64,000 nt of DNA, from NCBI RefSeq assembly GCF_016522535.1, contig NZ_JAEHOI010000002.1, positions 1-64,000 of the forward strand. Direction: 5' to 3'. Below are positions 36,077 through 44,659 of the stretch, piece after piece (positions within the stretch are counted from its first letter, which is position 1; each line of letters starts with the position of its first letter). Source of the stretch: Leucobacter edaphi (GTDB lineage Bacteria; Actinomycetota; Actinomycetes; Actinomycetales; Microbacteriaceae). The notes beneath the pieces were generated by a model. That model made no database searches. It saw nothing but the letters and a program-made list of their open reading frames with translations, and was not told where the DNA came from. Position numbers and translations under genes: made by a program.

Positions 36077-37080
36077 AGCAAGAACCCCTTCGGGAACGGA
36101 TCGGACGGATCGAGGAAGTACTGGGCCGTACCGGTTACCCAGGCTCGGCCGGTGATCGTCGGAATGACCGCGGGTCGGCCAGCGACCTCGGTCTCCTCGA
36201 TCAGCCGGCCGACGAAACGCGAGCCGATATACGACTCGTTGATGAAGTCCTGATGCAGCGGCAGTTCGCCGCGCGCGTGCAGCTGGGCCATGCGGGCGCT
36301 CGTTCCCGTGCCGCAGGGGGAGCGGTCGAACCAGCCGGGATAGATCGCCATCGCGTGGCGCGAGCGCTCAGCCGAGGAGCCCGGGGCCTTCAGATAGACG
36401 TGATGGCAGCCGCGGATATCGGGCCGCTCCGGGTGCACGGGCTCGTCGCTCGCATTGATCGCGTCCATGATGTCGAGCCCCGCTCGCAACAGCTCGTCCT
36501 TGTTCGCGCGATCCTCGCGGAACTCGATCCCGATCTGATCGAGATCGACGATCGCGTAGAAGTTGCCGCCGAAGGCCAGATCGTAGGCGACGGTGCCCAG
36601 ACCCGGAACCTCGACGCTCGCGTCGAGCCGCTCGGCAAACGACGGAACGTTCGTGATCGTTACCCGCTCCGCGTGGCCGTTCTCGACCTGCACCTCCGCG
36701 ATCACGAGGCCGGCCGGGGTGTCGAGGCGGATCGTCGTGACGGGCTCCTGCACCTCGACCATCCCGGTCTCGACGAGCACCGTGGCGACGCCGATCGTGC
36801 CGTGCCCGCACATGGGGAGCAGGCCCGACACCTCGATATAGAGGACGCCCCAGTCGGCGTCCGGGCGCGTCGGGGGCTGCAGGATCGCGCCGCTCATGGA
36901 GGCGTGACCGCGCGGCTCGAACATGAGGAGCTGGCGCAGCTCGTCGTTGTGCTCCATGAACCACGTGCGGCGCTCGGCCATGGTCGCCCCCGGATACACG
37001 CCGGCGCCGCCGACGATCACCCGGGTCGGCATGCCCTCCGTGTGCGAGTCGACCGCGTGGTAGACGCGAGAAGTGCGCAT
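36073..37080 (-). CDS. 4-hydroxyproline 2-epimerase (proline racemase family)
   Basis: The 335-residue enzyme inverts C2 of trans-4-hydroxy-L-proline to cis-4-hydroxy-D-proline by a two-base mechanism. Both catalytic cysteines are present: Cys91 in LPMCGHGTIG and Cys256 in DRSPCGTGTSA. The N-terminus VYHAVDSHTEGMPTRVI is family-typical. Two cysteines exclude the 3-hydroxyproline dehydratase branch. The operon context (D-hydroxyproline dehydrogenase and deaminase) favours epimerase over proline racemase. A 9-bp stem-loop (37122-37159) lies between it and the upstream deaminase gene. Confidence 0.9.
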   Translation of the reverse strand: MRTSRVYHAVDSHTEGMPTRVIVGGAGVYPGATMAERRTWFMEHNDELRQLLMFEPRGHASMSGAILQPPTRPDADWGVLYIEVSGLLPMCGHGTIGVATVLVETGMVEVQEPVTTIRLDTPAGLVIAEVQVENGHAERVTITNVPSFAERLDASVEVPGLGTVAYDLAFGGNFYAIVDLDQIGIEFREDRANKDELLRAGLDIMDAINASDEPVHPERPDIRGCHHVYLKAPGSSAERSRHAMAIYPGWFDRSPCGTGTSARMAQLHARGELPLHQDFINESYIGSRFVGRLIEETEVAGRPAVIPTITGRAWVTGTAQYFLDPSDPFPKGFLL

Positions 37081-37121
37081 GATCTGCCTTTCCCCTGAGG
37101 TTCCCCAGAGACGGTGGAAGC

Positions 37122-37159
37122 GATCCCGGGCCGAATCTTCTCAGATCAGACCCGGAATC
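37122..37159 (-). terminator. intercistronic stem-loop in the hydroxyproline operon
   Basis: On the minus strand GATTCCGGG (37159-37151) pairs with CCCGGGATC (37130-37122), one G-U pair, after the deaminase stop codon. There is no T tract. It may set the ratio of deaminase to downstream messages. Confidence 0.45.
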
Positions 37160-37183
37160 GCTTACCTCCGCCTGTGTGCGATG

Positions 37184-38089
37184 TTACTTGTCGTAGCCCT
37201 TCGCGACCGCCGCCTCGGTGTCGGCGACGATGCGATCGGCGATGTCCTTCGGCAGCGCGAGGCGCGGGGGACGGCACGCGCCGCCCTTCAGGCCGAGCAC
37301 GTCCATGGAGAGCTTGATCGCCTGCACGAACTCCGTCTTCGAATCCCAGCGCAGCAGCGAGTGGAGATCGCGGTAGATCTCCTGCGCGCGCACGAGGTCC
37401 TGGACGTTGCCCGAGGTGCAGAGGTTGTAGAGCTCGATGCAGGACTTCGGGATCGCGTTCGGGTAGCCCGAGACCCAGCCCACGGCGCCGGCGAGGCCGA
37501 CCTCGAGAACGGTGTCGTCGGTGCCGATCAGGATGTCGATGCTCGGGGCGAGCTCCTTGATCTCGTAGATGCGGCGGGGATCGCCCGAGAACTCCTTGAC
37601 GCCGACCATGTTGCCGTCCTCGTGGATCTGCGCGATCAGCGAGGGGACGAGGTCGACCTTCGTGTCGATCGGGTTGTTGTAGCCGACGATCGGGAGACCG
37701 ACCTTGCCGACGGTGGCGTAGTGATCGCGCACAGCTGCGTGATCCGCGCGGTAGGTGTTCGGCGGGAGCAGCATGACGCACTGCGCGCCGGCCTCGGCGG
37801 CCTGCTCGGCCCAGTGAGCCGACTGCAGGGCGCCGTACGCGCCGGCGCCCGCCATCACCGTGAAGCCCTCGGGCGAGGCCTCGACGGCGGTCTTGATGAC
37901 CTGTGCGCGCTCGACATCGCTGAGGGTCTGGTACTCGCCGAGCGATCCGTTGGGGGCGACGCCATCGCAGCCGTTCTCTGCGAGCCAGGCGACGTGCTCG
38001 CCGAAGGCGTCGTAGTCGACCGACAGGTCGTCCTTGAAGGGGAGCGAGGTGGCGACGATGACACCGTGCCAGGGCTTCTTCTCGGTCAT
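37184..38089 (-). CDS. DapA-family lyase, probable 1-pyrroline-4-hydroxy-2-carboxylate deaminase
   Basis: The 301-residue TIM-barrel protein is of the dihydrodipicolinate synthase family, with Lys165 (GVKEFSGD, Schiff base) and Tyr137 (VGYNNP). The pyruvate-type GSLGE motif at 48-52 replaces the canonical GTTGE. In hydroxyproline clusters this branch deaminates 1-pyrroline-4-hydroxy-2-carboxylate to 2-oxoglutarate semialdehyde plus ammonia, which the dehydrogenase at 24419 would then oxidise. It is the first gene of the operon, starting at ATG 38089 after GGAAGGACC. A promoter with overlapping GntR-type site lies upstream. Confidence 0.87.
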   Translation of the reverse strand: MTEKKPWHGVIVATSLPFKDDLSVDYDAFGEHVAWLAENGCDGVAPNGSLGEYQTLSDVERAQVIKTAVEASPEGFTVMAGAGAYGALQSAHWAEQAAEAGAQCVMLLPPNTYRADHAAVRDHYATVGKVGLPIVGYNNPIDTKVDLVPSLIAQIHEDGNMVGVKEFSGDPRRIYEIKELAPSIDILIGTDDTVLEVGLAGAVGWVSGYPNAIPKSCIELYNLCTSGNVQDLVRAQEIYRDLHSLLRWDSKTEFVQAIKLSMDVLGLKGGACRPPRLALPKDIADRIVADTEAAVAKGYDK

Positions 38090-38114
38090 TGAGGTCCTTC
38101 CACTGGGAGTATGA

Positions 38115-38181
38115 ATGTCACCCGTGGCATGTCGCTACAGTGTGACATTGCACAGATTAGCACGGATTGCGCCGGAAGCAA
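38115..38181 (-). promoter_or_regulatory. promoter and candidate GntR operator of the hydroxyproline operon
   Basis: On the minus strand TTGCTT (38181-38176), a 16-bp spacer and TAATCT (38159-38154) form a -35/-10 pair. Directly after the -10 comes GTGCAATGTCAC (38153-38142), which shares GTGCMAT and the terminal AC with the sites at the dehydrogenase and importer promoters. A longer inverted repeat ATGTCAC (38115-38121) and GTGACAT (38142-38148) spans the start region. The position suits a repressor. Confidence 0.6.
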
Positions 38182-38721
38182 TACTCCGGAACTCGAGCGC
38201 CGATTCTCCTCCCCATAACCCCTGATCAGACCCACTTTCCCGTGCCGCACCCGAGGGGCGTCGGCGCGTGACGCTCGCGCGCAGGGCAGGCCTGCGGCCG
38301 GCCCTGCCGGGGCGTTTGCCGCGCCCCGGGTGGCCTTGCCCGCCTCCCCGACCCTGGCGTTTGCCGCGCCCCGGCTGCTGCGGCCCGGCTGCCGTGCCCC
38401 GGCTGCCGCCGGCCGCGCCTTTTGCGCCCCCGGCCGCGCCCCGGGTGCCGCCGGCCGCGCCCCTGGGGCCCCCGGGGTGCCTCTCCTTGAGCCCCGGCCG
38501 CCCTTCGGCCGTCCCTGCTGGGGCGTTTGCCGCGTCACCGGCCGCGCCTGCGGGGTTCGGCGCCGTGATACCGGCCGCTGCCGCCCTCGCCCGCCCTCGC
38601 GCGCCCGCCAGGTGCCCTCCGCCCGCGGCGGTTCGTCCGCCCGGGCCCCAGGGGCGTGGGATTTGCCCTCGGCCCGAGCCCCCCTCGCGGCCGGTCACAC
38701 TGCCCGCAATGTGTTCACAAA
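38182..38721. other. GC-rich low-complexity intergenic block
   Basis: This non-coding stretch is built from imperfect repeats of CCGGCCGCGCC- and CGTTTGCCGCGCCCCGG-like units; GCGTTTGCCGCG recurs three times (near 38312, 38358 and 38524). Open frames exist on both strands, but they encode only Ala/Pro/Gly/Arg repeats without start signals or family similarity. I see no gene here. Confidence 0.6.
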
Positions 38722-38787
38722 ATAAGCAATGTGCGTTAAATAAGCCCAAATTGGCGATTCTTGGCTTATTTAACGCACATTGCTTAT
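38722..38787. repeat. AT-rich perfect 25-bp inverted repeat
   Basis: The arms 38722-38746 and 38763-38787 are perfectly complementary over 25 bp, separated by 16 bases. The arm starts ATAAGCAATGTGCG and ends AAATAAGCC. It is strikingly AT-rich within a nearly pure GC region. GCAATGTG also occurs just outside (38706-38713). On the minus strand the stem is followed by TTTTG, so it could terminate the putA-racemase transcript. It may equally be a mobile repeat element. Confidence 0.85.
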
Positions 38788-38792
38788 CTAAT

Positions 38793-38898
38793 GCACGCGC
38801 TGATCGAGCGCACGCGCTGACCGGGCGCACGCGCTGACCGGGCGCACGCACCGGTGCCGAGCGCACGCACCGGTGCCGAGTGCACGCACCGGCACCGG
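38793..38898. repeat. tandem repeat of 17- and 19-bp units
   Basis: There are six consecutive units beginning GCACGC. Three are of 17 bp (GCACGCGCTGAYCGRGC at 38793, 38810 and 38827), two of 19 bp (GCACGCACCGGTGCCGAGY at 38844 and 38863), and a partial one follows at 38882. No coding capacity is supported. Confidence 0.8.
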
Positions 38899-38964
38899 CC
38901 CCGGCCCCGGAGCCGGCGCACCGGGAGCGCGCGTTCGCGCGCGCGATCCCCTCGGGGGGCGCAC

Positions 38965-39999
38965 CTATCGCAGCGTGAATCCGACCCCGAGCTTGTCGTT
39001 CGGGTCCAACATGAACTGCTGTTCGCCGGTCTGGTAGGCGGTGCCGGAGACGCGGGGGATCACGCTCGCGGTGCCGTCGGCGCGGACGGGACCGGGGGTC
39101 CAGCGGGCGCCGAAGACGGTGTCCACGATCGAGCGGTGCTCGAGGGCGTCCTCGGGGGTGAGCGTCCCGTCGTCGGCGAGGAGCGCGACGCGCGCGCCGG
39201 TCCCGGAGCCGCAGGGGGAGCGGTCGACCTCGCCGTCGGCGAAGACGGTGACGTTGCGCTGGCGCGGGCCGAGGGGGCCGCGGCCGAGGTCATCCCACAG
39301 GATCGTGCCGTACACGCCGGAGAGGCGGGGGTCGTCGGCGTGCTGGGCTTCGGGGCTGTCGTTGAGCGCCCACTTGATCTCGCGGCCGAGCCGGATGAGT
39401 TCGGTGTAGTGCTCCGGCGACACGGTGAGTCCCAGGTCGGAGGCGCGAACGGAGGCGTAGATCGCGCCGCTGAAGCTCATGTCGACGGTCACGTCGCCGA
39501 GCGACGTGGACAGCGGGATCCCGCGGGCGATCACGTGCGAGGGCACGTTCTGGAACGTGGCACGCACGAGCTGCCCGTCCTTCCGCTCGACGAACGCGGA
39601 GACGGGGCCGGAGGGCACGTCGATCCGCACCTCGGTGACGCCGTCGGGATCCGATTCGACGAGGCCGGTATCGGTCGCCCACACCCCGAGCGCGATCGTG
39701 CCGTGCCCGCAGGCTGTGGAGAAGCCGTCCTTGTGCCAGAAGAGCACGCCGAAGTGGGAGGCCTCGCCGCCCTCCGGCGCCGGGTTCGGGGGAACGATGA
39801 AGCCGCCGTACATGTCGGCGTGTCCGCGCGGCTCGTTGCAGAGCAGCGCGCGCATCGTGTCGGCCCCGCCGCCGTCGGAGATCGCGGCAATGCGTCGCTC
39901 GCCGACGGTGGTTCCTGGCGGTACGGGGGAGTCCTCGTGCACGATCCGGAAGGGTTCTCCCGCGGTGTGGTAGTCGCTGGTGCTGATCCACTCGGTCAT
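38965..39999 (-). CDS. proline racemase family protein (second copy)
   Basis: The 344-residue enzyme retains both catalytic cysteines, Cys97 (FSTACGHGTIA) and Cys263 (DRSPCGSGTGA), so racemisation or epimerisation rather than dehydration is expected. The N-terminus ISTSDYHTAGEPFRIV matches the family. It is diverged from the 36073 paralogue. Its ATG overlaps the putA stop (TGATG), indicating coupled translation with proline oxidation. It may feed D-proline or a hydroxyproline isomer into this route. The exact substrate cannot be told from sequence. Confidence 0.8.
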   Translation of the reverse strand: MTEWISTSDYHTAGEPFRIVHEDSPVPPGTTVGERRIAAISDGGGADTMRALLCNEPRGHADMYGGFIVPPNPAPEGGEASHFGVLFWHKDGFSTACGHGTIALGVWATDTGLVESDPDGVTEVRIDVPSGPVSAFVERKDGQLVRATFQNVPSHVIARGIPLSTSLGDVTVDMSFSGAIYASVRASDLGLTVSPEHYTELIRLGREIKWALNDSPEAQHADDPRLSGVYGTILWDDLGRGPLGPRQRNVTVFADGEVDRSPCGSGTGARVALLADDGTLTPEDALEHRSIVDTVFGARWTPGPVRADGTASVIPRVSGTAYQTGEQQFMLDPNDKLGVGFTLR

Positions 40000-42900
40000 C
40001 AGATCGCCCGGTCGCTCAGGTGGTTGGGGGTGCCGAAGCGGTGCGCCGTGATGGAGACCGCCTGCTCGTGGAGGTGCGGGAGCATCTCGACGCGGCCGGC
40101 GGAGACGACCTCGCCGCCGTAGATCGCGATGTCGGGCTTGCCGCCGGTCGCCTCGTGGGCTGCGGCGACGACGTCGTCGCGGGAGTCGCCCGCGACGATC
40201 CGGACGCGAGCCGAGGCGTTCGGCCCAACGCGGGCCGCGAGCGCCGCGAGACGCGCCGACCAGGCATTGTCGTCCTCGAAGTACACGGTGACGCCCGAGG
40301 CCTGGAGAGCGCTCTGGATCTCGGCCGGCAGCGCGATCGGCGTGCTGAGCTCGGGCTGCGCACCCGCGGCGAGGCCCGCAGCGGCGGCGCGCACGACGTG
40401 ACGCAGCTCGGCGTCGGCGGTCGCGCGAATCGTCACCTGCACGGGCAGGTAGCGGAGCACGTTCCGCTCGATCCCGAGCTGGGAGGCGTCGCGGTTGATC
40501 CCGAACTCCGATTCCCACGCGGCGGCATCCGAGGCGAGTGCCCCGCGCAGCCAGGCGAGATCGCTCGCCCCGATGCCGGATCGCTCCGCCGCGACCAGGA
40601 GCTTCCCTGCCGCACCGCGCGGCGCACGCGCACCGGCGGCGACGGGCTCGGCGTCATGCCACGTGCCGAGGCCGTGCAGGTAGCTCGGCCCGCCGGCCTT
40701 GGTGCCGGCGCCGATCGCGGACTTCTTCCAGCCGCCGAACGGCTGGCGGCGCACGATCGCGCCGGTGATGCCGCGGTTGACGTAGAGGTTGCCCGCCTGG
40801 ATGCGGCGCAGCCAGAGCGCGAGCTCGTCGGAGTCGAGGGAGTGCAGGCCGCTCGTGAGGCCGTAGTCGATGTCGTTGACGATGTCGATGGCCTCGTCGA
40901 GGGTCTTCGCGGTCATGACGCCGAGGATCGGCCCGAAGTACTCGGTCAGGTGGTACTCGCTGCCGCGCTGCACGCCCGAGCGCACGCCGGGGCTCCACAG
41001 TTTGTTGTTGCCGTCGCGATCGCGGGCGAGCGGGCTGTCGCTCGGGAGTTCGCGCGGCTGGATCTCCCAGCTCTGCCCGGGTTCGAGCTGGGTGAGGCCG
41101 CGTAGCAGCTTCCCGGACGGGGCCGCGATCACGGTGCCCATCTGGGTTTCGAGGTTCTCGGGGGTGCCGACCTTGAGCGACTTGACGGCGTCGAGGAGCT
41201 GGTTGCGGAAGCGCTTCGAAGTGGCGACGGAGCCGACGAGGATCACGAGCGACGCGGCCGAGCACTTCTGGCCGGCGTGGCCGAATGCCGACTGGGCGAC
41301 GTCCTTCGCGGCGAGGTCGAGGTCGGCGTTCGGGGTCACGATGATCGCGTTCTTGCCGCTGGTCTCGGCGAGGATCGGCAGGTCGCGCCGCATTTCGCGG
41401 AACGCGACTGCGGTCTCGTATGCGCCCGTGAGGATGAGGCGATCGATCCGCGGATCGGAGACGAGCGCCGAGCCGAGCGCGCGGTCGGCGGGCTGCACCA
41501 TCTGCAGCACGTCCTTCGGGACACCGGCCTCCCACAGCGCCTCGACCATCACGGCGCCGGATCGCGCCGACTGCGAGGCAGGCTTGATGATGACGGCGGA
41601 ACCGGAGGCGAGCGCGGCGAGCGTGCCGCCAGCGGGGATCGCGACGGGGAAGTTCCACGGCGGGATCACGGCGACGAGGCGCGACGGCTCGTAGACGGCG
41701 CCGTCGACGCGCTCGAGTTCCTGACCGAGCGCGGAGTAGAAGTTGGCAAAGTCGATCGCCTCGGACACCTCGGGGTCGCCCTGATCAAGGGTTTTTCCGC
41801 ACTCGGAGCCCATGACCTCGAGCAGTTCGGCACGGCGGGCTTCGAGCCGCTCGCCCGCGCGGTAGAGGATGCGGGCGCGCTCGTCGGCGCCGAGCGCGCG
41901 CCAGCCCTCGGAGGCGGCGATGCCGCGCTCGATGATCGCGTTAAGCGTCGATTCGTTCTCGACGCGCGAGGCTGCGACCGTCGCGTTGCCGAGCTCGGAT
42001 CCGACCATGCGGCTCGCGATTCCGCGGCCCCACTCGCGGTTGCCCGGCAGATCGGGATCCGTGTCAGGGGTGTTTTCGAACGCTTCGTACGCCCCGGCAA
42101 CGAGGGCGTCGACGCGCGCCTCGGCGCCGGCCTCGTCGTAGTGGCGGCGATCCTGGACGCGATTCGGCGCGGGGACGCGGTAGTTCGCGGGATCGCCGTC
42201 GGCGGTGATCGCCTCGAGGTCGGCGAGGGAGGCGAGGAACCGCTCCTTCTCGCGCTCGAACAGCGGCGCGCTGTCGTTGAGCTCGAACACGGCCGACATG
42301 AAGTTCTCCTGGCTCGCGCCCTCCTCGAGGCGGCGGATCAGGTACGCGATCGCGACGTCGAACTCCTCGGGGTGCACGACGGGCACGTAGAGGAGGAGGC
42401 CGCCGACCTCGCGGCGCACGGCCTCGGCCTGCCCGGTCGCCATGCCGAGCAGCATCTCGAACTCGATCCCGCTCGTTGCGCCGCGCGCCTTGGCGAGCAG
42501 CCACGCGAGCGCGATGTCGAAGAGGTTGTGGCCCGCGACGCCGACGCGCACGTTCTTGACGCGCTCGGCGTCGAGTGCGTAGTCGAGCACGGCCTTGTAG
42601 CTGGTGTCGGAGTCCTGCTTGGTGCCCCAGGTGGCGAGCGGCCAGCCGTGGAGGGCCGCGTCGACCTGCTCCATCGGCAGGTTCGCGCCCTTCACGATCC
42701 GGGTCTTGATCGGCGCCCCGCCCGCGTCGACGCGCGCGGCGGCCCACTCCTGCAGCTTGATCATGGCGCCGAGAGCGTCGGGGAGGTAGGCCTGGAGCAC
42801 GATCCCGGCCTCGAGGTTCAGGAACTCGGGGCGATCCAGGATCCGGGTGAAGACCGCGATCGTGAGGTCGAGATCCTTGTACTCCTCCATGTCGAGGTTG

Positions 42901-43571
42901 ATGAACTTCTTCGGGCTCGACTTCGCCGCCTTCGCGAAGAGAGGAACGAGCTGGGATTCGATGTGATCGACGGCCTGATCGAAGGACCAGTGGTTGTGGG
43001 GGGCGACCGTCGAGGAGACCTTGATCGAGACGTAGTCGACGTCGGGGCGGTCGAGGAGCTTGTGGGTGCCCGCGAGGCGTCGCTCGGCCTCACCCTGGCC
43101 GAGGATCGCCTCGCCGAGCAGGTTCATGTTGAGGCGGACGCCGTCGCGCTTGATCTTCGCGATCGCCGGGCCGAGTTTCGCGTCGCTCGCGTCGATGATG
43201 AGGTGGCTCACCATCTGGCGGAGCACCTTGCGGGCGATGGGAACGACGACGCCGGGGAGGGGCTTCGCGAACGCGCCGCCGAGGCCGATCGCCCCGCGCA
43301 TCGGGGTAGGGAGGAAGCCGGGCGTGAGGGGGACGAGTTCCCTCAGCTTCTTCGCGGCGACGTCGAAGTCCTCGGGGCGAACGACGCCGTCGACGAAGCC
43401 GACGGTGAAGTCGAGGCCGTTGGGATCCTTGAGGACGCCGGCGAGGCGGGCCGCCGAGGCGTCGACGGGGAACTCAGCGGCCTCTGCGAGCCAGCGGCGG
43501 ACGAGCTTGATCGCGTCGTCCGCGAGATCCTGGGGGCGAACGGCGGTGACGACGGGGGTGTTGGCGGGCAT
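39999..43571 (-). CDS. putA: bifunctional proline dehydrogenase/L-glutamate gamma-semialdehyde dehydrogenase
   Basis: The 1190-residue protein converts proline to glutamate in two steps with substrate channelling. The proline dehydrogenase barrel occupies about residues 80-460 (VDYVSIKVSS, FINLDMEEYKDLDLT, RIVKGANLPMEQ, VGVAGHNLFDIALA, YLIRRLEEGASQENFM). The aldehyde dehydrogenase domain spans about 520-1000 (VIPPWNFPVAIPAGGTLAAL, ETSGKNAIIV, catalytic Cys770 in GHAGQKCSAA). A C-terminal domain of about 170 residues follows, as in long PutA forms. There is no N-terminal DNA-binding domain. It is divergent from a LysR regulator, the likely controller, across 173 bp. Confidence 0.95.
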   Translation of the reverse strand: MPANTPVVTAVRPQDLADDAIKLVRRWLAEAAEFPVDASAARLAGVLKDPNGLDFTVGFVDGVVRPEDFDVAAKKLRELVPLTPGFLPTPMRGAIGLGGAFAKPLPGVVVPIARKVLRQMVSHLIIDASDAKLGPAIAKIKRDGVRLNMNLLGEAILGQGEAERRLAGTHKLLDRPDVDYVSIKVSSTVAPHNHWSFDQAVDHIESQLVPLFAKAAKSSPKKFINLDMEEYKDLDLTIAVFTRILDRPEFLNLEAGIVLQAYLPDALGAMIKLQEWAAARVDAGGAPIKTRIVKGANLPMEQVDAALHGWPLATWGTKQDSDTSYKAVLDYALDAERVKNVRVGVAGHNLFDIALAWLLAKARGATSGIEFEMLLGMATGQAEAVRREVGGLLLYVPVVHPEEFDVAIAYLIRRLEEGASQENFMSAVFELNDSAPLFEREKERFLASLADLEAITADGDPANYRVPAPNRVQDRRHYDEAGAEARVDALVAGAYEAFENTPDTDPDLPGNREWGRGIASRMVGSELGNATVAASRVENESTLNAIIERGIAASEGWRALGADERARILYRAGERLEARRAELLEVMGSECGKTLDQGDPEVSEAIDFANFYSALGQELERVDGAVYEPSRLVAVIPPWNFPVAIPAGGTLAALASGSAVIIKPASQSARSGAVMVEALWEAGVPKDVLQMVQPADRALGSALVSDPRIDRLILTGAYETAVAFREMRRDLPILAETSGKNAIIVTPNADLDLAAKDVAQSAFGHAGQKCSAASLVILVGSVATSKRFRNQLLDAVKSLKVGTPENLETQMGTVIAAPSGKLLRGLTQLEPGQSWEIQPRELPSDSPLARDRDGNNKLWSPGVRSGVQRGSEYHLTEYFGPILGVMTAKTLDEAIDIVNDIDYGLTSGLHSLDSDELALWLRRIQAGNLYVNRGITGAIVRRQPFGGWKKSAIGAGTKAGGPSYLHGLGTWHDAEPVAAGARAPRGAAGKLLVAAERSGIGASDLAWLRGALASDAAAWESEFGINRDASQLGIERNVLRYLPVQVTIRATADAELRHVVRAAAAGLAAGAQPELSTPIALPAEIQSALQASGVTVYFEDDNAWSARLAALAARVGPNASARVRIVAGDSRDDVVAAAHEATGGKPDIAIYGGEVVSAGRVEMLPHLHEQAVSITAHRFGTPNHLSDRAI

Positions 43572-43651
43572 CGCGGCCTTTCAGTGTTCGGAGGGGGACG
43601 GGCTCGAAACTCGCGTGGATGATCGCGAGCTGGCCGACCCCTAAAGCTGGT

Positions 43652-43663
43652 CTTACGCGTAAG
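43652..43663. promoter_or_regulatory. palindromic site in the putA-lysR intergenic region
   Basis: CTTACGCGTAAG is a perfect 12-bp palindrome in the 173-bp gap between putA and the LysR gene and is the best visible candidate for regulator binding. Confidence 0.45.
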
Positions 43664-43744
43664 TGTCCCGCTCTTGAAGCATGAAGTACAGCGATTGTTT
43701 CTTTGCGATAGAGTTCAGAGAAACTTAATGATCTTGGGGGCCGG

Positions 43745-44659
43745 ATGCTCGACATGAAACGGCTGCGCCTGCTGTGGGAACTGAACGCGCGCGGAACGAT
43801 CGTCGCCGTCGCGGAGGCGCTGAGCTACACGCCTTCGGCGGTGTCGCAGCAGCTCGCGCAATTGGAGCGCGAGGCCGGCGTGCCGCTCCTCCTCAAGTCG
43901 GGCAGAACGCTCGAACTCACTCCTGCAGCCGAGGCGCTTGTCGCCGAAACGGAGGAGCTCCTCGCGGGTCTCGAGCGCGCCGAGGCCGCACTGCACCTCG
44001 CGCACGCGGAGGTCTCCGGGACGGTCCGCATGGCGGTGTTCCAGACGGCTCTCCTTGCGCTGCTCCCGCAGGCGCTTGAGCGACTCCGCGAAACCCACCC
44101 TCATCTGCGAATCGAGGTCGTCCAGCACGAGCCGGCCGCCGGGCTCAAGGAGACCTGGGCGCGCGGCTTCGACCTGGTCGTTGCGGAGCAGTATCCCGGG
44201 CACGCCGCACCCCACTTCCAGGGCCTCGATCGCGAGCCGCTCACGAGGGATCCACTCATGCTCGGCGTGCCCCGCCTCGGCACGAGCGACGGCATCTTCG
44301 ACGGGATCGAAAGTCTCGCCGACGCCGCCGAACTGCCCTGGGTGCTCGAGCCCGTTGGTGCGGCGTCGCGTCACTGGACGCTCGAGGCGTGCCGCAGCGC
44401 GGGCTTCGAGCCCGACATCCGCTTCGAGACCGCGGATCTCCAGGCCCACCTGCGCCTCATCGAATCGGGCAACGCGGTCGCCCTGCTGCCCGGACTCGTG
44501 CACTACCGCGGGGCCCCCGAGGTGCGGCTGATCCCGCTGCCCGGCGACCCGCACCGCACCGTGTTCACCGCGGCGCGCGAGTCGGCGGGATCGCGTCCCG
44601 CGCTCGCCGCGGTGCGGGCCGCGCTTCGGGCGGAGGCCGACGCGCTGCCCGAGGCGTGA
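43745..44659 (+). CDS. LysR family regulator, probable control of putA
   Basis: The 304-residue LysR-type protein has an N-terminal winged helix (MLDMKRLRLLWELNARGTIVAVAEALSYTPSAVSQQLAQLEREAGVPLLLKSGRTLELTPAA-type layout) and an effector-binding domain of two alpha/beta lobes (SGTVRMAVFQTALLALLP, GFDLVVAEQYPG). The opening is typical of the actinobacterial LysR group that controls amino-acid catabolism. Its divergent position to putA suggests activation or repression of proline degradation. ATG 43745 or 43754 could be used; GGGGG precedes the first. Effector unknown. Confidence 0.85.
   Translation: MLDMKRLRLLWELNARGTIVAVAEALSYTPSAVSQQLAQLEREAGVPLLLKSGRTLELTPAAEALVAETEELLAGLERAEAALHLAHAEVSGTVRMAVFQTALLALLPQALERLRETHPHLRIEVVQHEPAAGLKETWARGFDLVVAEQYPGHAAPHFQGLDREPLTRDPLMLGVPRLGTSDGIFDGIESLADAAELPWVLEPVGAASRHWTLEACRSAGFEPDIRFETADLQAHLRLIESGNAVALLPGLVHYRGAPEVRLIPLPGDPHRTVFTAARESAGSRPALAAVRAALRAEADALPEA

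Noticed and set aside
38086-38866. Minus- and plus-strand frames of 100-240 codons in the repeat block
   Set aside because: Their translations are Ala/Pro/Gly/Arg repeats that follow the DNA repeats, with no start signals.
41277-43622. Long plus-strand open frame (781 codons) opposite putA
   Set aside because: It is the antisense shadow of putA: low-complexity Arg/Gly/Asp-rich translation, no ribosome binding site and no family similarity.
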